Positions 1-6,836 are shown, counted from the first letter of the stretch. The stretch is DNA of 6,836 nucleotides from a gamma proteobacterium symbiont of Lucinoma myriamae (GCA_025655635.1 JAHXIM010000158.1:1-6836); one strand, 5' to 3'. The notes: a model not told the origin generated them from the sequence alone. Numbers and translations are program-made.

Positions 1-912
1 TAAATAACGAACAATAAGACTGGCCGATTCTTCAGGTAATTTCAATACCTTAAAGTCACTAATTTTAGTCACAGCTTGTCGTGGAGAAGCTAAAGAAGAG
101 TGTAGTAATCCAACCGAAGAAAAGTCTTGTATCAAGCCTGGCTCTCCGCCTAAAGCTCGAGTAAAACGCCGCTCTTTATCAAAGTGAAACAGATAATCAC
201 CCTGTTTATCAGCAATGGCATAAGACACATGTTCAGGTGCATGTAAAAATTGCTTAACAATCAAATTAAAATTGATATTAATAACAATCACTCCTGACAC
301 CTTGCCCTGCAAATTAAACACCGGTGCCGCAGCACGCATGACAGGCTGCAAAGGCCGGGAAATTATTCCATGCTCACGATTAAGTTCTACCGGTGAAATA
401 TACTGCTCATCAACATCCAGCTTGAGCGTTTCATTCACATAAGCATATTGACCTTTTTTTTGTAATTTATCCTGCGCCACACTAATGATTTCGTTATCTT
501 GTCGCTCAACCCGAAGAATTTCCATACCACTATCAGCCAAACCAATAAAACGTACTTGTAAATATCCAGGACGCTGTTCCAATAGACTAATAAAACGAAT
601 CTTCAGATTTTCTCGCCATGATGTTTCATCGGCATCAATCTCATCATAACCAGAAGCAGTCTGATAGCGTTCGACAAGGAAATTAGAGCCCGCAATACGC
701 TCAACATCATTTCGCATACGAGTAATATTTTCATTTAAACCAAGAGTCAGGCGCTGCAATTCACTACTGAGGCGCTGTACACTTTGTTGACGTAATAAGC
801 TGGAGGCATCATGAAAACTATAGAAGGCAATACCTAAAATACCAATACCTGCAATAATAAAGGCAAATAAAGCAAATTTTGCTGGTAGTGATCGTCGTAT
901 ATAATGAAGCAT
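1..912 (-). CDS. Membrane sensor protein with Cache-like periplasmic domain, partial (3' end outside window)
   Basis: The reading frame is open from ATG at 912-910 to the window edge, giving 304 residues with no stop; the C-terminus is missing. Residues 1-10 are basic (MLHYIRRSLP), followed by a hydrophobic helix at about 11-31, which fits a signal anchor. Residues ~32-304 would be periplasmic: a helical stretch (~36-115), then a mixed alpha/beta region with VRFIGLADSGMEILRVER (120-137), YISPVELNREHG (171-182) and RPLQPVMRAAAPVF (186-199), then GKVSGVIVINI. This pattern is typical of Cache/PDC sensor domains of histidine kinases, diguanylate cyclases and chemoreceptors. The ligand and output domain cannot be determined here; a second transmembrane helix and a kinase, GGDEF or MCP module would be expected further left. 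ATG 912 is the first usable start after an in-frame TAA and has an AAGAG ribosome site 8 bases upstream (921-925). The gene lies 109 bases downstream of sbcC in the same direction. Confidence 0.8.
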   Translation of the reverse strand, partial: MLHYIRRSLPAKFALFAFIIAGIGILGIAFYSFHDASSLLRQQSVQRLSSELQRLTLGLNENITRMRNDVERIAGSNFLVERYQTASGYDEIDADETSWRENLKIRFISLLEQRPGYLQVRFIGLADSGMEILRVERQDNEIISVAQDKLQKKGQYAYVNETLKLDVDEQYISPVELNREHGIISRPLQPVMRAAAPVFNLQGKVSGVIVININFNLIVKQFLHAPEHVSYAIADKQGDYLFHFDKERRFTRALGGEPGLIQDFSSVGLLHSSLASPRQAVTKISDFKVLKLPEESASLIVRYL

Positions 913-962
913 TGAATAAACTCTTATCAGTATTTAGATGTTGAAGTTTTATGTATACTCTA

Positions 963-991
963 ATTAAGGGTCTAGTTAAAAATAGTGTAAA
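963..991 (-). promoter_or_regulatory. Possible sigma-70 promoter of the sensor gene
   Basis: On the minus strand, TTTACA (991-986, 5 of 6 matches to the -35 consensus) is followed after 17 bases by CTTAAT (968-963, 4 of 6). This would start transcription about 45 bases before the sensor ATG. A second, weaker -10-like TATACA lies at 957-952. The region is AT-rich, so chance matches are likely. Confidence 0.3.
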
Positions 992-1008
992 CCTTTAATT
1001 TTCACTAT
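978..1008 (-). terminator. Weak rho-independent terminator-like hairpin after sbcC
   Basis: Read on the minus strand, 14 bases after the sbcC stop codon, ATAGTG (1008-1003) pairs with CACTAT (987-982). An A-A mismatch and three further A-T pairs follow, around a 7-base loop. The downstream arm runs into five T residues (982-978). The stem is AT-rich, so termination would be weak or partial. It overlaps the -35 hexamer of the possible sensor promoter. Confidence 0.35.
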
Positions 1009-1021
1009 AAAACTTATTTTT

Positions 1022-4000
1022 TTATGATGCAACCAGCACCCTGCTTTGTCCACCACCCAATTTTTCCACCACAACACGAGTGCCTATGCGTTCTACAAGA
1101 AGAGGAACATGTGAGATAATCCCCACTTTGCGACCCAGCCCTTGTAAGGTATCCAGGCTGGCAATAGCAACATCCAGTGTTTCCTGATCCAAAGTGCCAA
1201 AACCTTCATCAATAAAGAGTGATTCAACCTGAGTTTTTGTAGATGATAATGAAGCCAGTCCAAGTGCGAGTGCTAATGAAACCAGGAAGCTTTCACCACC
1301 GGAAAGACTTTGCACACTACGTACTTCATCTGCCATATCCCGATCAATAATTTGCAAATCCAGATCAGTAGCCGGTACTCGTTGCAGTTGGTAGCGTCGG
1401 GCAAAATCATTAAGGTGTTCATTGGCATGACTCAGTAATGACTCAAGGGTAAGACTCTGAGCAAAAACACGAAATTTATTACCACTGGCTGATCCAATTA
1501 ATTCATTTAACACAGCCCATGAATTCCAATGCTCCTGTTGAGTATTAAATTCCAGCTGATAGCTGGCAATACGCTGTCGTTTAGCTTCATCTGCTTTAAA
1601 TTCCAGTAATTTTTCCTGCTGTGTCGTGTGAGTTATTTTTAATAATTCATTGTGATGAGTTAATTGTTGCAAAAGATCATCTTGTGATAATTTTCTTAAT
1701 GATTGTGAAAAAGACTGAAATTTCTGTTCATGAGAATCCAGTTTAGCTTTTCTCTCAATCAGTAATGTTTCCGTTTTAAGCAAATCATTGTTAAGCTGAG
1801 TAATTTCATCCTGCTTTATTTTTATCCAGTGATCATCTTTAGTTAACAATAATACTAACTCTGATAAGTTAAGTGAGTAATTATCCAATTCAGCATTTAA
1901 TTTACCTTCATGAAAAGTGCGTTGTTTACTATTATCATCAATCTGCTGCTGTAAGTAGTGACACTGCTCTTTTATTTTGATTATATTCTTTTGGCTTTGC
2001 CCTAAAGCCCTGTTACCACGTTCCGATTTCTCTGTTAGTTTATTAATTGAATCAAGTAAAACACGTTCCAGTTCATCAACATTATCTACCTGTTTGTCAC
2101 TAGCCTGTTCCCTGAGAAGAGCCGTTAAATGTTCATTAAAAAGTGTCTGACGTTCACTAACAAGCATATTTAATTGCTGGTTGATATTATCCAGTTCTTC
2201 CTGATGTGCGGCTAACTGCAATGTCAAATGATTAATATTAGCTAATAATACATTTTGCTCGGTAATGATGCTGACAATATTCCTTTCTTCATTTTGTAAT
2301 TGATCTTTTTTCTGTTGTTGTTCAACAATTTTATTTTGCAGTTTAATTACATATCTGATTTGCTCTTTATTAGATTTTATTGCTGAATTATTTTCCTCCA
2401 TGGCTTTCTCTAGCTGAGTATCATTTTCGCTATCATTGATATCCTCTAAAAATTCATACGGCCTGGATATAGTTTGCCATTGTTCTTCTAATTCTTGTAA
2501 TTCCATAGCAGTTTGTTTAATCAGCTTATCATGATTTAACTGCTCAATTTTTAAATATTCTATTTTTTGCCGTGCTTCATTAAGCTCAATTAATTTTGTC
2601 TGCATTATCACTTCAAGCTCGTTAACCCGCTCTTTTTGTTGCTGATAGTGTTGATTGAGAACTGCATCCTGTTCTGCCCAGGGATGTTCAAATGAACCAC
2701 ATACCGGGCACTCCTGATTTTTTTTCAATAAGCGTCTTAAGGATGCCGCACCTTTAGCAACAGACTCCTGAATAATAAGTAATGCTCTTTTTGCATCATC
2801 ACACAAAGCGAGCGTCTGTTGATATTCATCTTGAAAACTATCAGCTTTTTGTATCAGCTCATTAAGACTAAGCACATCTTGTGCCTGCTGTATTCGCCAC
2901 TGTGCTGAATTTGATTCTTTATCACAAAATATTTCTTTAATTTTTTTAAGTTGTTGAAGTTCATTATGCTTCAGTGAAAACTCATTCTGATCCTGATTGA
3001 GTTTTTCTAGAGAAGTATTTTTTTGCTTCTTCTGTAATTCATTTAATTGCTCATTAGTTTTTTTTAATGAGACATCAATAGCATTTTTTTTATCATGATA
3101 TTCTTTAATATTAATTTTTTTACGTTCAAGCTCATTGAATGACACACTTAACTTATTGCGTTCATGCTGTTTAGATAAAGCACTTTTCTCAATTAATCCA
3201 ATCTTTGTATCAATGGCTCTTATCTGTATAAGAATGGATTTTATTTTTTCATACTGCTGCCGGGAGGCGGTTAATTGTTCTTGTGTAACAATGACACTAT
3301 CTGATAATTTTTTTTCATTATGATTTTCACTATCACTTTTATTTTTTGCACTATTAAGTTGCTCAACAAAATCGTTATAATGTTTTCTTAAATCATCTAA
3401 TTGCTGAACATAGGGTCTTAATTTTTGTACTGATGTTATTTTTTGTATTTCTTCTTTTAAGGGCTCTTGTCGAGATTTAGCTGTTTTCAAAGCAGCTAAA
3501 TTTTCTTGAGTAACCATGTATTCTTCATGTAAGGTTTCTTTATGCTCATACCATTGCAAGATGTTACGACAATTTTTTATGACTGTTTGACTCTCTAACA
3601 ATCCATCTTCAAGTTCCGCTATTTTGATTTTCAGATCATTACGTTCATTATCCGGTAATGGAATAACCAGACTCATTTTGTCTTGTATACGCTTTAATAG
3701 CTGATCTTCCTGCTGAAACTGGCGATAGGCTGCAATGGATAATTGCGAATAGATTTCTGTTCCCGTGATTCGTTCCAGTAAGGAAGAACGCTCATCACTT
3801 TTTGCTTTTAAAAAGGCCGCAAAATCACCTTGGGCCAATAACACTGAACGCCTGAATTGTTCAAAATTGAGACCAATTCGTTGACTGATTTGCTCTAGAG
3901 TATCACTTTTATTTTGTCCTATAATTTCATCTGTTGTTTTATTTATCAGTTTTACTGACTGGTTTTGCAAACGGCCGTTAACTTTATTTCTTGCCCGTTT

Positions 4001-4348
4001 TATTTCCCAACGCGCTTGATAGTATTGTTTGTCCAGGCCAATAAATTCTACCTCAGCATAGGCACTTGCCGTACCCCGACTCATAATAGAGCCGACATCA
4101 TTACTGCTGATGCGTTGTTTTTCATCTTCATCACTCCGGCCTACTTTGACATGAGCAGTGCCAAGCAAACGCGGAATCTTGTCAAATAAAGCCAGACACA
4201 TGGCATCCAATAAGGTGCTTTTTCCTGCTCCGGTATGTCCGGTAATTGCAAACAGACCTGCTTGCTCTAATGGTGCTTTATTGAGAGCGACTTCAAACTC
4301 CCCCTTTAGACTCGCCAGATTTTTTCCTCGAATGGACAGAATACGCAT
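1022..4348 (-). CDS. sbcC: Exonuclease subunit SbcC (Rad50-type SMC-like ATPase)
   Basis: This is the 1108-residue ATPase subunit of the SbcCD complex, the bacterial counterpart of Rad50. ATP binding and hydrolysis by SbcC gates DNA access to the SbcD nuclease, which opens hairpins and trims protein-blocked double-strand ends in the cytoplasm. The N-terminal lobe has Walker A GHTGAGKS (37-44) and the Q-loop region LAQGDF (171-176). Residues ~210-950 are a long Glu/Lys/Gln-rich antiparallel coiled coil. It is split near its centre by the zinc hook CPVC (Cys547, Cys550), where two SbcC molecules join. The C-terminal lobe has signature LSGGES (1015-1020), Walker B LFIDEG with Asp1047-Glu1048, a D-loop GTLD and switch His1080. 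The length is slightly above that of E. coli SbcC (about 1050), as expected for variable coils. The start overlaps the sbcD stop (TAATG) and has a strong GGAGGA site. The gene looks intact. Confidence 0.97.
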   Translation of the reverse strand: MRILSIRGKNLASLKGEFEVALNKAPLEQAGLFAITGHTGAGKSTLLDAMCLALFDKIPRLLGTAHVKVGRSDEDEKQRISSNDVGSIMSRGTASAYAEVEFIGLDKQYYQARWEIKRARNKVNGRLQNQSVKLINKTTDEIIGQNKSDTLEQISQRIGLNFEQFRRSVLLAQGDFAAFLKAKSDERSSLLERITGTEIYSQLSIAAYRQFQQEDQLLKRIQDKMSLVIPLPDNERNDLKIKIAELEDGLLESQTVIKNCRNILQWYEHKETLHEEYMVTQENLAALKTAKSRQEPLKEEIQKITSVQKLRPYVQQLDDLRKHYNDFVEQLNSAKNKSDSENHNEKKLSDSVIVTQEQLTASRQQYEKIKSILIQIRAIDTKIGLIEKSALSKQHERNKLSVSFNELERKKINIKEYHDKKNAIDVSLKKTNEQLNELQKKQKNTSLEKLNQDQNEFSLKHNELQQLKKIKEIFCDKESNSAQWRIQQAQDVLSLNELIQKADSFQDEYQQTLALCDDAKRALLIIQESVAKGAASLRRLLKKNQECPVCGSFEHPWAEQDAVLNQHYQQQKERVNELEVIMQTKLIELNEARQKIEYLKIEQLNHDKLIKQTAMELQELEEQWQTISRPYEFLEDINDSENDTQLEKAMEENNSAIKSNKEQIRYVIKLQNKIVEQQQKKDQLQNEERNIVSIITEQNVLLANINHLTLQLAAHQEELDNINQQLNMLVSERQTLFNEHLTALLREQASDKQVDNVDELERVLLDSINKLTEKSERGNRALGQSQKNIIKIKEQCHYLQQQIDDNSKQRTFHEGKLNAELDNYSLNLSELVLLLTKDDHWIKIKQDEITQLNNDLLKTETLLIERKAKLDSHEQKFQSFSQSLRKLSQDDLLQQLTHHNELLKITHTTQQEKLLEFKADEAKRQRIASYQLEFNTQQEHWNSWAVLNELIGSASGNKFRVFAQSLTLESLLSHANEHLNDFARRYQLQRVPATDLDLQIIDRDMADEVRSVQSLSGGESFLVSLALALGLASLSSTKTQVESLFIDEGFGTLDQETLDVAIASLDTLQGLGRKVGIISHVPLLVERIGTRVVVEKLGGGQSRVLVAS

Positions 4349-5655
4349 TATTCAGTTTCCTCCACTGACTCCAGCAGTTCATGGAATAAGCTGCTGATCT
4401 TATCCGGCACCTGTTGTTCAAACATTCGCTGATAGCATTGCTGAAAAACATCTTCAGGATGTAATTCTTCCAGTCGAGTTTGTTTTTTTTCTGCCAGAGC
4501 TTCACCTTTACCAGGATAGTGAATACTTAGTTTCAATAACCGAGCCGCTTTATCCTCCAGTAGGTTTTCTATCTGTTGTCGTAAAGCAGGTTCTGGTTTA
4601 TCCAGTTCAATTTTTATTTCCAGCATGGGTTCTTTAAATTTATCTTTATCATCACGCAAGTCAAACCCCTGCTCTTCAATAAGAGGCCCTATATCAGATA
4701 ATTTTGCATACGTCTTATCAGGAATCGATTGTATAGTCACTGCACGAGGTATCTTAATTTTTTCAGCTGTTATTTGTTTACCTTCTGAATCAGGCAAACA
4801 AATTTTTATAATTTGATGTTGATAATTACGTTCCGTAAAGGATAAGGGAATGGGTGAGCCGCTATAATGTATCAGCGTATTGTTATTAGTACTGACTTTT
4901 TGCGCTTTATGAAGATGCCCGAGGGCAACATAGTCAATTGCTTCATTAAACAGTTGAGCGGGTAAAGCATGCTGATTACCACCTAAAATACGACGTTCAC
5001 TGAGCTCTGACAATTCAGCACCGACCATATAACAATGACCGGTAACAATCTGGCCAATAGAATCAGATAAATTCTTCTCTTTTTTATAATCCTGCATGTG
5101 TGCATACAATTGCTGATAGAGATGTTCAACACCAGCAATTAATGGATCATTATCATCTGAAATATTTTCTTCATTATTAATATCCGCATTCCTAATGAAG
5201 GGCATGGCACCACAAATTGCCCTGACAACACCATCCTTATCTGTTAACGGCACAACAAGACATGACCAGTCTATTAGCCTCTTTTCAAGACTGGTATTTT
5301 TTAAGCTTGTGTCCTGATGTGTCAGTCCACCAATAACTTTAATACCAAGACTATCCAATATCTGTGAAGGTGCATCTAATCTTGATGCAGAATCATGATT
5401 GCCGCCAATAATAACAATATCCAGCAGTGGGCTGCACTGCTTAGCTTTGATAAGAAAATTATAAAACATTGACTGAGCATCGGCAGGTGGGTTGGCTGAG
5501 TCAAAAATATCACCGGCAATAAGCAATACATCTGCTTCAATTAATTTAATTTGCTCTATCAGCCAGCTTAAAAAACAATCATGCTCATAGCTTCTGGATA
5601 TTCCATGTAAACGATGTCCCAGATGCCAGTCCGCAGTATGTATAATCTTTATCAT
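4348..5655 (-). CDS. sbcD: Exonuclease subunit SbcD (Mre11-type metallophosphoesterase nuclease)
   Basis: This is the 435-residue nuclease subunit of SbcCD: a Mn2+-dependent double-strand exonuclease and hairpin endonuclease that works with SbcC. The metallophosphoesterase motifs appear in order: ADWHLG (Asp9, His11), GDIFD (Asp49), GGNHDS (Asn86, His87), GH (206-207) and GHLH (246-249). The family sequence SGSPIPLSF follows at 265-273. The C-terminal part (~300-435) corresponds to the capping and SbcC-binding region and ends in an acidic tail. The protein is about 35 residues longer than E. coli SbcD (400), partly through a charged, Asn/Asp-rich insert near 155-200. The stop codon shares one base with the sbcC start. 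ATG 5655 is followed directly by the conserved beta strand of the phosphoesterase fold, so the start is well placed, although only a weak AGTGGG-like site precedes it. I see no convincing promoter upstream on this strand. Confidence 0.96.
   Translation of the reverse strand: MIKIIHTADWHLGHRLHGISRSYEHDCFLSWLIEQIKLIEADVLLIAGDIFDSANPPADAQSMFYNFLIKAKQCSPLLDIVIIGGNHDSASRLDAPSQILDSLGIKVIGGLTHQDTSLKNTSLEKRLIDWSCLVVPLTDKDGVVRAICGAMPFIRNADINNEENISDDNDPLIAGVEHLYQQLYAHMQDYKKEKNLSDSIGQIVTGHCYMVGAELSELSERRILGGNQHALPAQLFNEAIDYVALGHLHKAQKVSTNNNTLIHYSGSPIPLSFTERNYQHQIIKICLPDSEGKQITAEKIKIPRAVTIQSIPDKTYAKLSDIGPLIEEQGFDLRDDKDKFKEPMLEIKIELDKPEPALRQQIENLLEDKAARLLKLSIHYPGKGEALAEKKQTRLEELHPEDVFQQCYQRMFEQQVPDKISSLFHELLESVEETE
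4358..4363 (-). promoter_or_regulatory. Ribosome binding site of sbcC inside the sbcD 3' end
   Basis: GGAGGA on the minus strand lies 9 bases before the sbcC ATG (4348-4346), within the last codons of sbcD. It supports the ATG in the TAATG overlap as the true start. It also suggests that SbcC is translated efficiently and probably coupled to SbcD. Confidence 0.8.
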
Positions 5656-5715
5656 TTGCCCACTTTGTAATATTTTTACTGTTATTTTCTGATTATTTGC
5701 ATTAATGTAGTTTAT

Positions 5716-5732
5716 TGTTACGATTATGTTAC
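5716..5732. repeat. TGTTAC direct repeat pair, 11-base period
   Basis: TGTTAC occurs at 5716-5721 and again at 5727-5732, so the copies sit on the same face of the helix. The second copy overlaps the possible -35 of the response regulator promoter. The geometry would suit a regulator binding as a tandem dimer, but the repeat is short and could be chance. Confidence 0.35.
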
Positions 5733-5758
5733 AGTATTCTAAAATATTAGCATATAAT
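5728..5758 (+). promoter_or_regulatory. Possible promoter of the response regulator gene
   Basis: TATAAT at 5753-5758 matches the -10 consensus perfectly. The best -35 is GTTACA at 5728-5733 (4 of 6) with a long 19-base spacer. Transcription would start near 5765 and give a leader of about 100 bases. The poor spacing hints at an activator-dependent promoter or another sigma factor. Confidence 0.35.
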
Positions 5759-5788
5759 CACCCGTTAAGTTCTCTTCTAATTTCTCCA

Positions 5789-5806
5789 CTAATCCAGGGG
5801 ATTTAG
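5789..5806 (+). other. Small hairpin in the response regulator leader
   Basis: AATCC (5791-5795) pairs with GGATT (5799-5803) around a three-base AGG loop. The stem extends by CT/AG (5789-5790 with 5805-5806) if T5804 is bulged out. No T-run follows, so it is not a terminator. A role in the leader RNA is possible but unproven. Confidence 0.25.
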
Positions 5807-5859
5807 GAATAAAAGAGCTCATATTGACTATATTTAATTTGTTTAATCAATGAATTATT

Positions 5860-5863
5860 GAGG
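5860..5863 (+). promoter_or_regulatory. Ribosome binding site that decides the response regulator start
   Basis: GAGG at 5860-5863 is followed after 5 bases by ATG 5869. The in-frame GTG at 5863 overlaps this site and so cannot use it. ATG 5869 is therefore the preferred start, giving an N-terminus MLRDSLSILVVDD, normal for a receiver domain. Confidence 0.75.
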
Positions 5864-5868
5864 TGCCA

Positions 5869-6759
5869 ATGTTACGTGATTCACTCAGCATTCTAGTTGT
5901 TGATGACATGAAATTCAGTTGTGAATTTATTCGCCGTGCTTTAAAGAAAGAAGGCTATACCTCTATTGATGTAGTCAACAATGCACCTGAAGCACTAATG
6001 CGTTTACAAGAACAGCCTGTTGATGTTGTTCTGGCTGACTGGCTTATGCCGGAAATGGACGGCCTGGAGTTAGCACTAAGAATTCGCCAGCTTGATGAAG
6101 AACAGCATCATTATACCGGTATTGTTTTATTGACAGCCAAAGATGATATTGATTCAATTCGTACTGCTTTTGAAAAAGGTGTTGATGATTATATTGTAAA
6201 ACCACCTAATCAGGTTGAATTGGCAGCCAGAATTTATTCAAGTGGTCGTGTTGCCAGTATGCAGAATAGCTTATTACAAACCACCCAAACCTTACGAAGA
6301 TTATTCGAACTTGAATGTAAAGTTGATAATATTACCGGCCTGGGTCGTCTCGAAGATACTCACAAACGACTTGATGCACTATTACAGCAAACATTTTCCA
6401 GGGGTGGAGCAACCTGCACTGCAATTTTAAAAATCACTGATATTGATAAGGTGTCTAAGCAACATGGTCAATTAGTTTATGAACAACTCCTCAGCAGTGT
6501 CGCTAATCGCATATGCCATCAGGTGCGTCCTATTGATTTAGTAGGCCATATTAATCAAAATGAATTCGTGATTGCAATGTATAGTGGCAGCACTGATACA
6601 CGCTGCCGTAATTTTAAACGCATATTACAGGATATAAATCACCGCTCCTACAAAACAACGGGAGGATTTCTCAATGTTCATTGTGCAATGGCTATGGCTA
6701 TCACAAAAAAAGATAATACTGATATTAACGTTAATCAATTAATAAATAGTCAGCCCTGA
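5869..6759 (+). CDS. Response regulator: receiver domain plus catalytically degenerate GGDEF domain
   Basis: This is a 296-residue cytoplasmic protein. Residues ~6-122 form a CheY-type receiver with the acidic pair Asp12-Asp13, phosphoacceptor Asp57 (ADWLMPEMDG), Thr89 and Lys111 (KPP), so phosphorylation should work. A helical linker (~123-152) leads into a GGDEF-type fold opening with DNITGLGRL (153-161). Aligned without gaps to PleD as I remember it, the metal Asp of the DxD motif becomes Lys188, the substrate Asn becomes Ser196, Asp344 becomes Glu205, and GGEEF becomes NQNEF (229-233). Diguanylate cyclase activity is therefore unlikely. The inhibitory-site motif RxxD is kept as RPID (220-223), exactly five residues before NQNEF. 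The domain may bind c-di-GMP or act in dimerization or protein contacts; this is inference. There is no EAL, HTH or other output domain. The gene is divergent from sbcD and probably monocistronic, since a promoter-like site follows at 6807. The cognate kinase is unknown. Confidence 0.85.
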   Translation: MLRDSLSILVVDDMKFSCEFIRRALKKEGYTSIDVVNNAPEALMRLQEQPVDVVLADWLMPEMDGLELALRIRQLDEEQHHYTGIVLLTAKDDIDSIRTAFEKGVDDYIVKPPNQVELAARIYSSGRVASMQNSLLQTTQTLRRLFELECKVDNITGLGRLEDTHKRLDALLQQTFSRGGATCTAILKITDIDKVSKQHGQLVYEQLLSSVANRICHQVRPIDLVGHINQNEFVIAMYSGSTDTRCRNFKRILQDINHRSYKTTGGFLNVHCAMAMAITKKDNTDINVNQLINSQP

Positions 6760-6806
6760 AAAACATATTATCTATTTGAAATGTAAGGAATTATCCCTGT
6801 TTTTGA

Positions 6807-6835
6807 GTGACCATAAAGACCAGAAATGTTATAAT
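6807..6835 (+). promoter_or_regulatory. Extended -10 promoter for a gene beyond the right edge
   Basis: GTGACC (6807-6812, 4 of 6 to the -35 consensus) and TATAAT (6830-6835, perfect) are 17 bases apart. TG at 6827-6828, one base before the -10, forms the extended -10 motif. Its position just after the response regulator stop suggests the next gene rightwards has its own transcript. No clear terminator is seen in 6760-6806. Confidence 0.45.
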
Positions 6836-6836
6836 A

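Larger units (their letters stand above)
5656..5868. other. Divergent intergenic region between sbcD and the response regulator gene
   Basis: This 213-base AT-rich region holds the control signals of both divergent genes and no plausible small gene. On the plus strand it contains a TATAAT at 5753-5758, two TGTTAC repeats and a leader of roughly 100 bases with a small hairpin. On the minus strand a CATAAT hexamer (5730-5725) could serve as a -10 for sbcD, but no good -35 lies at the right distance. Confidence 0.7.

Noticed and set aside
2300..3700. Low-complexity Glu/Lys/Gln-rich sequence in the middle of sbcC as a sign of a gene fusion or degraded gene
   Set aside because: Such composition is normal for the long coiled coil of Rad50/SbcC proteins; the frame is continuous and the zinc hook sits centrally.
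3965..4397. Open plus-strand frames of 74 and 79 codons opposite the start of sbcC
   Set aside because: They lie antisense to the conserved ATPase lobe, overlap each other, show no recognisable domain and have no clear ribosome site.
4293..4505. Open 70-codon minus-strand frame across the sbcD/sbcC junction
   Set aside because: It is an out-of-frame shadow of the well-supported sbcD and sbcC frames, with no family resemblance.
5824..5851. TTGACT at 5824-5829 as a -35 for the response regulator
   Set aside because: No good -10 lies 16-18 bases downstream; the better hexamer TTTAAT is only 12 bases away, and transcription from a correctly spaced site would start almost on the ribosome site.
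5863..5868. GTG at 5863 as an alternative start of the response regulator
   Set aside because: It overlaps the GAGG ribosome site and has no other site upstream, while ATG 5869 is well spaced and gives a normal receiver N-terminus.
6215..6430. Open 71-codon plus-strand frame inside the response regulator gene
   Set aside because: It is a shifted frame within a continuous receiver-GGDEF protein, so it is best read as chance.

Overview
The window is AT-rich chromosomal DNA from what is most likely a gammaproteobacterium. SbcD and SbcC are of the proteobacterial type, and the flanking genes encode a membrane sensor and a response regulator with a degenerate GGDEF domain. No gene here fixes the genus. 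I see no mobile element, tRNA, rRNA or CRISPR array, and codon use looks uniform across the genes.

Layout. (1) Positions 1-912, minus strand: the first 304 codons of a membrane sensor protein (one N-terminal transmembrane helix, then a Cache-like periplasmic domain). The gene runs off the left edge, so its output domain is not visible. (2) Positions 913-1021: a 109-base gap with a weak terminator-like hairpin after sbcC and a possible promoter for the sensor gene. (3) Positions 1022-5655, minus strand: sbcC and sbcD, an operon in the order sbcD-sbcC, joined by a TAATG stop/start overlap. They encode the two subunits of the SbcCD (Mre11-Rad50 type) DNA-end-processing nuclease. Both look intact, with all core catalytic motifs present. 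(4) Positions 5656-5868: a 213-base divergent intergenic region with a perfect TATAAT, a pair of TGTTAC direct repeats one helical turn apart, and a small leader hairpin. (5) Positions 5869-6759, plus strand: a response regulator whose receiver domain looks fully functional but whose GGDEF domain has lost the catalytic residues while keeping the RxxD inhibitory-site motif. (6) Positions 6760-6836: a short gap ending in a good extended -10 promoter for a gene beyond the right edge.

How the parts may work together. SbcC and SbcD form one complex that opens hairpins and trims blocked DNA ends. The sensor and the response regulator lie on opposite sides of sbcDC; whether they signal to each other cannot be told from this window. 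Most of the window is conserved core genome. The part most worth a second look is the response regulator, which may be a c-di-GMP effector rather than a c-di-GMP synthase.
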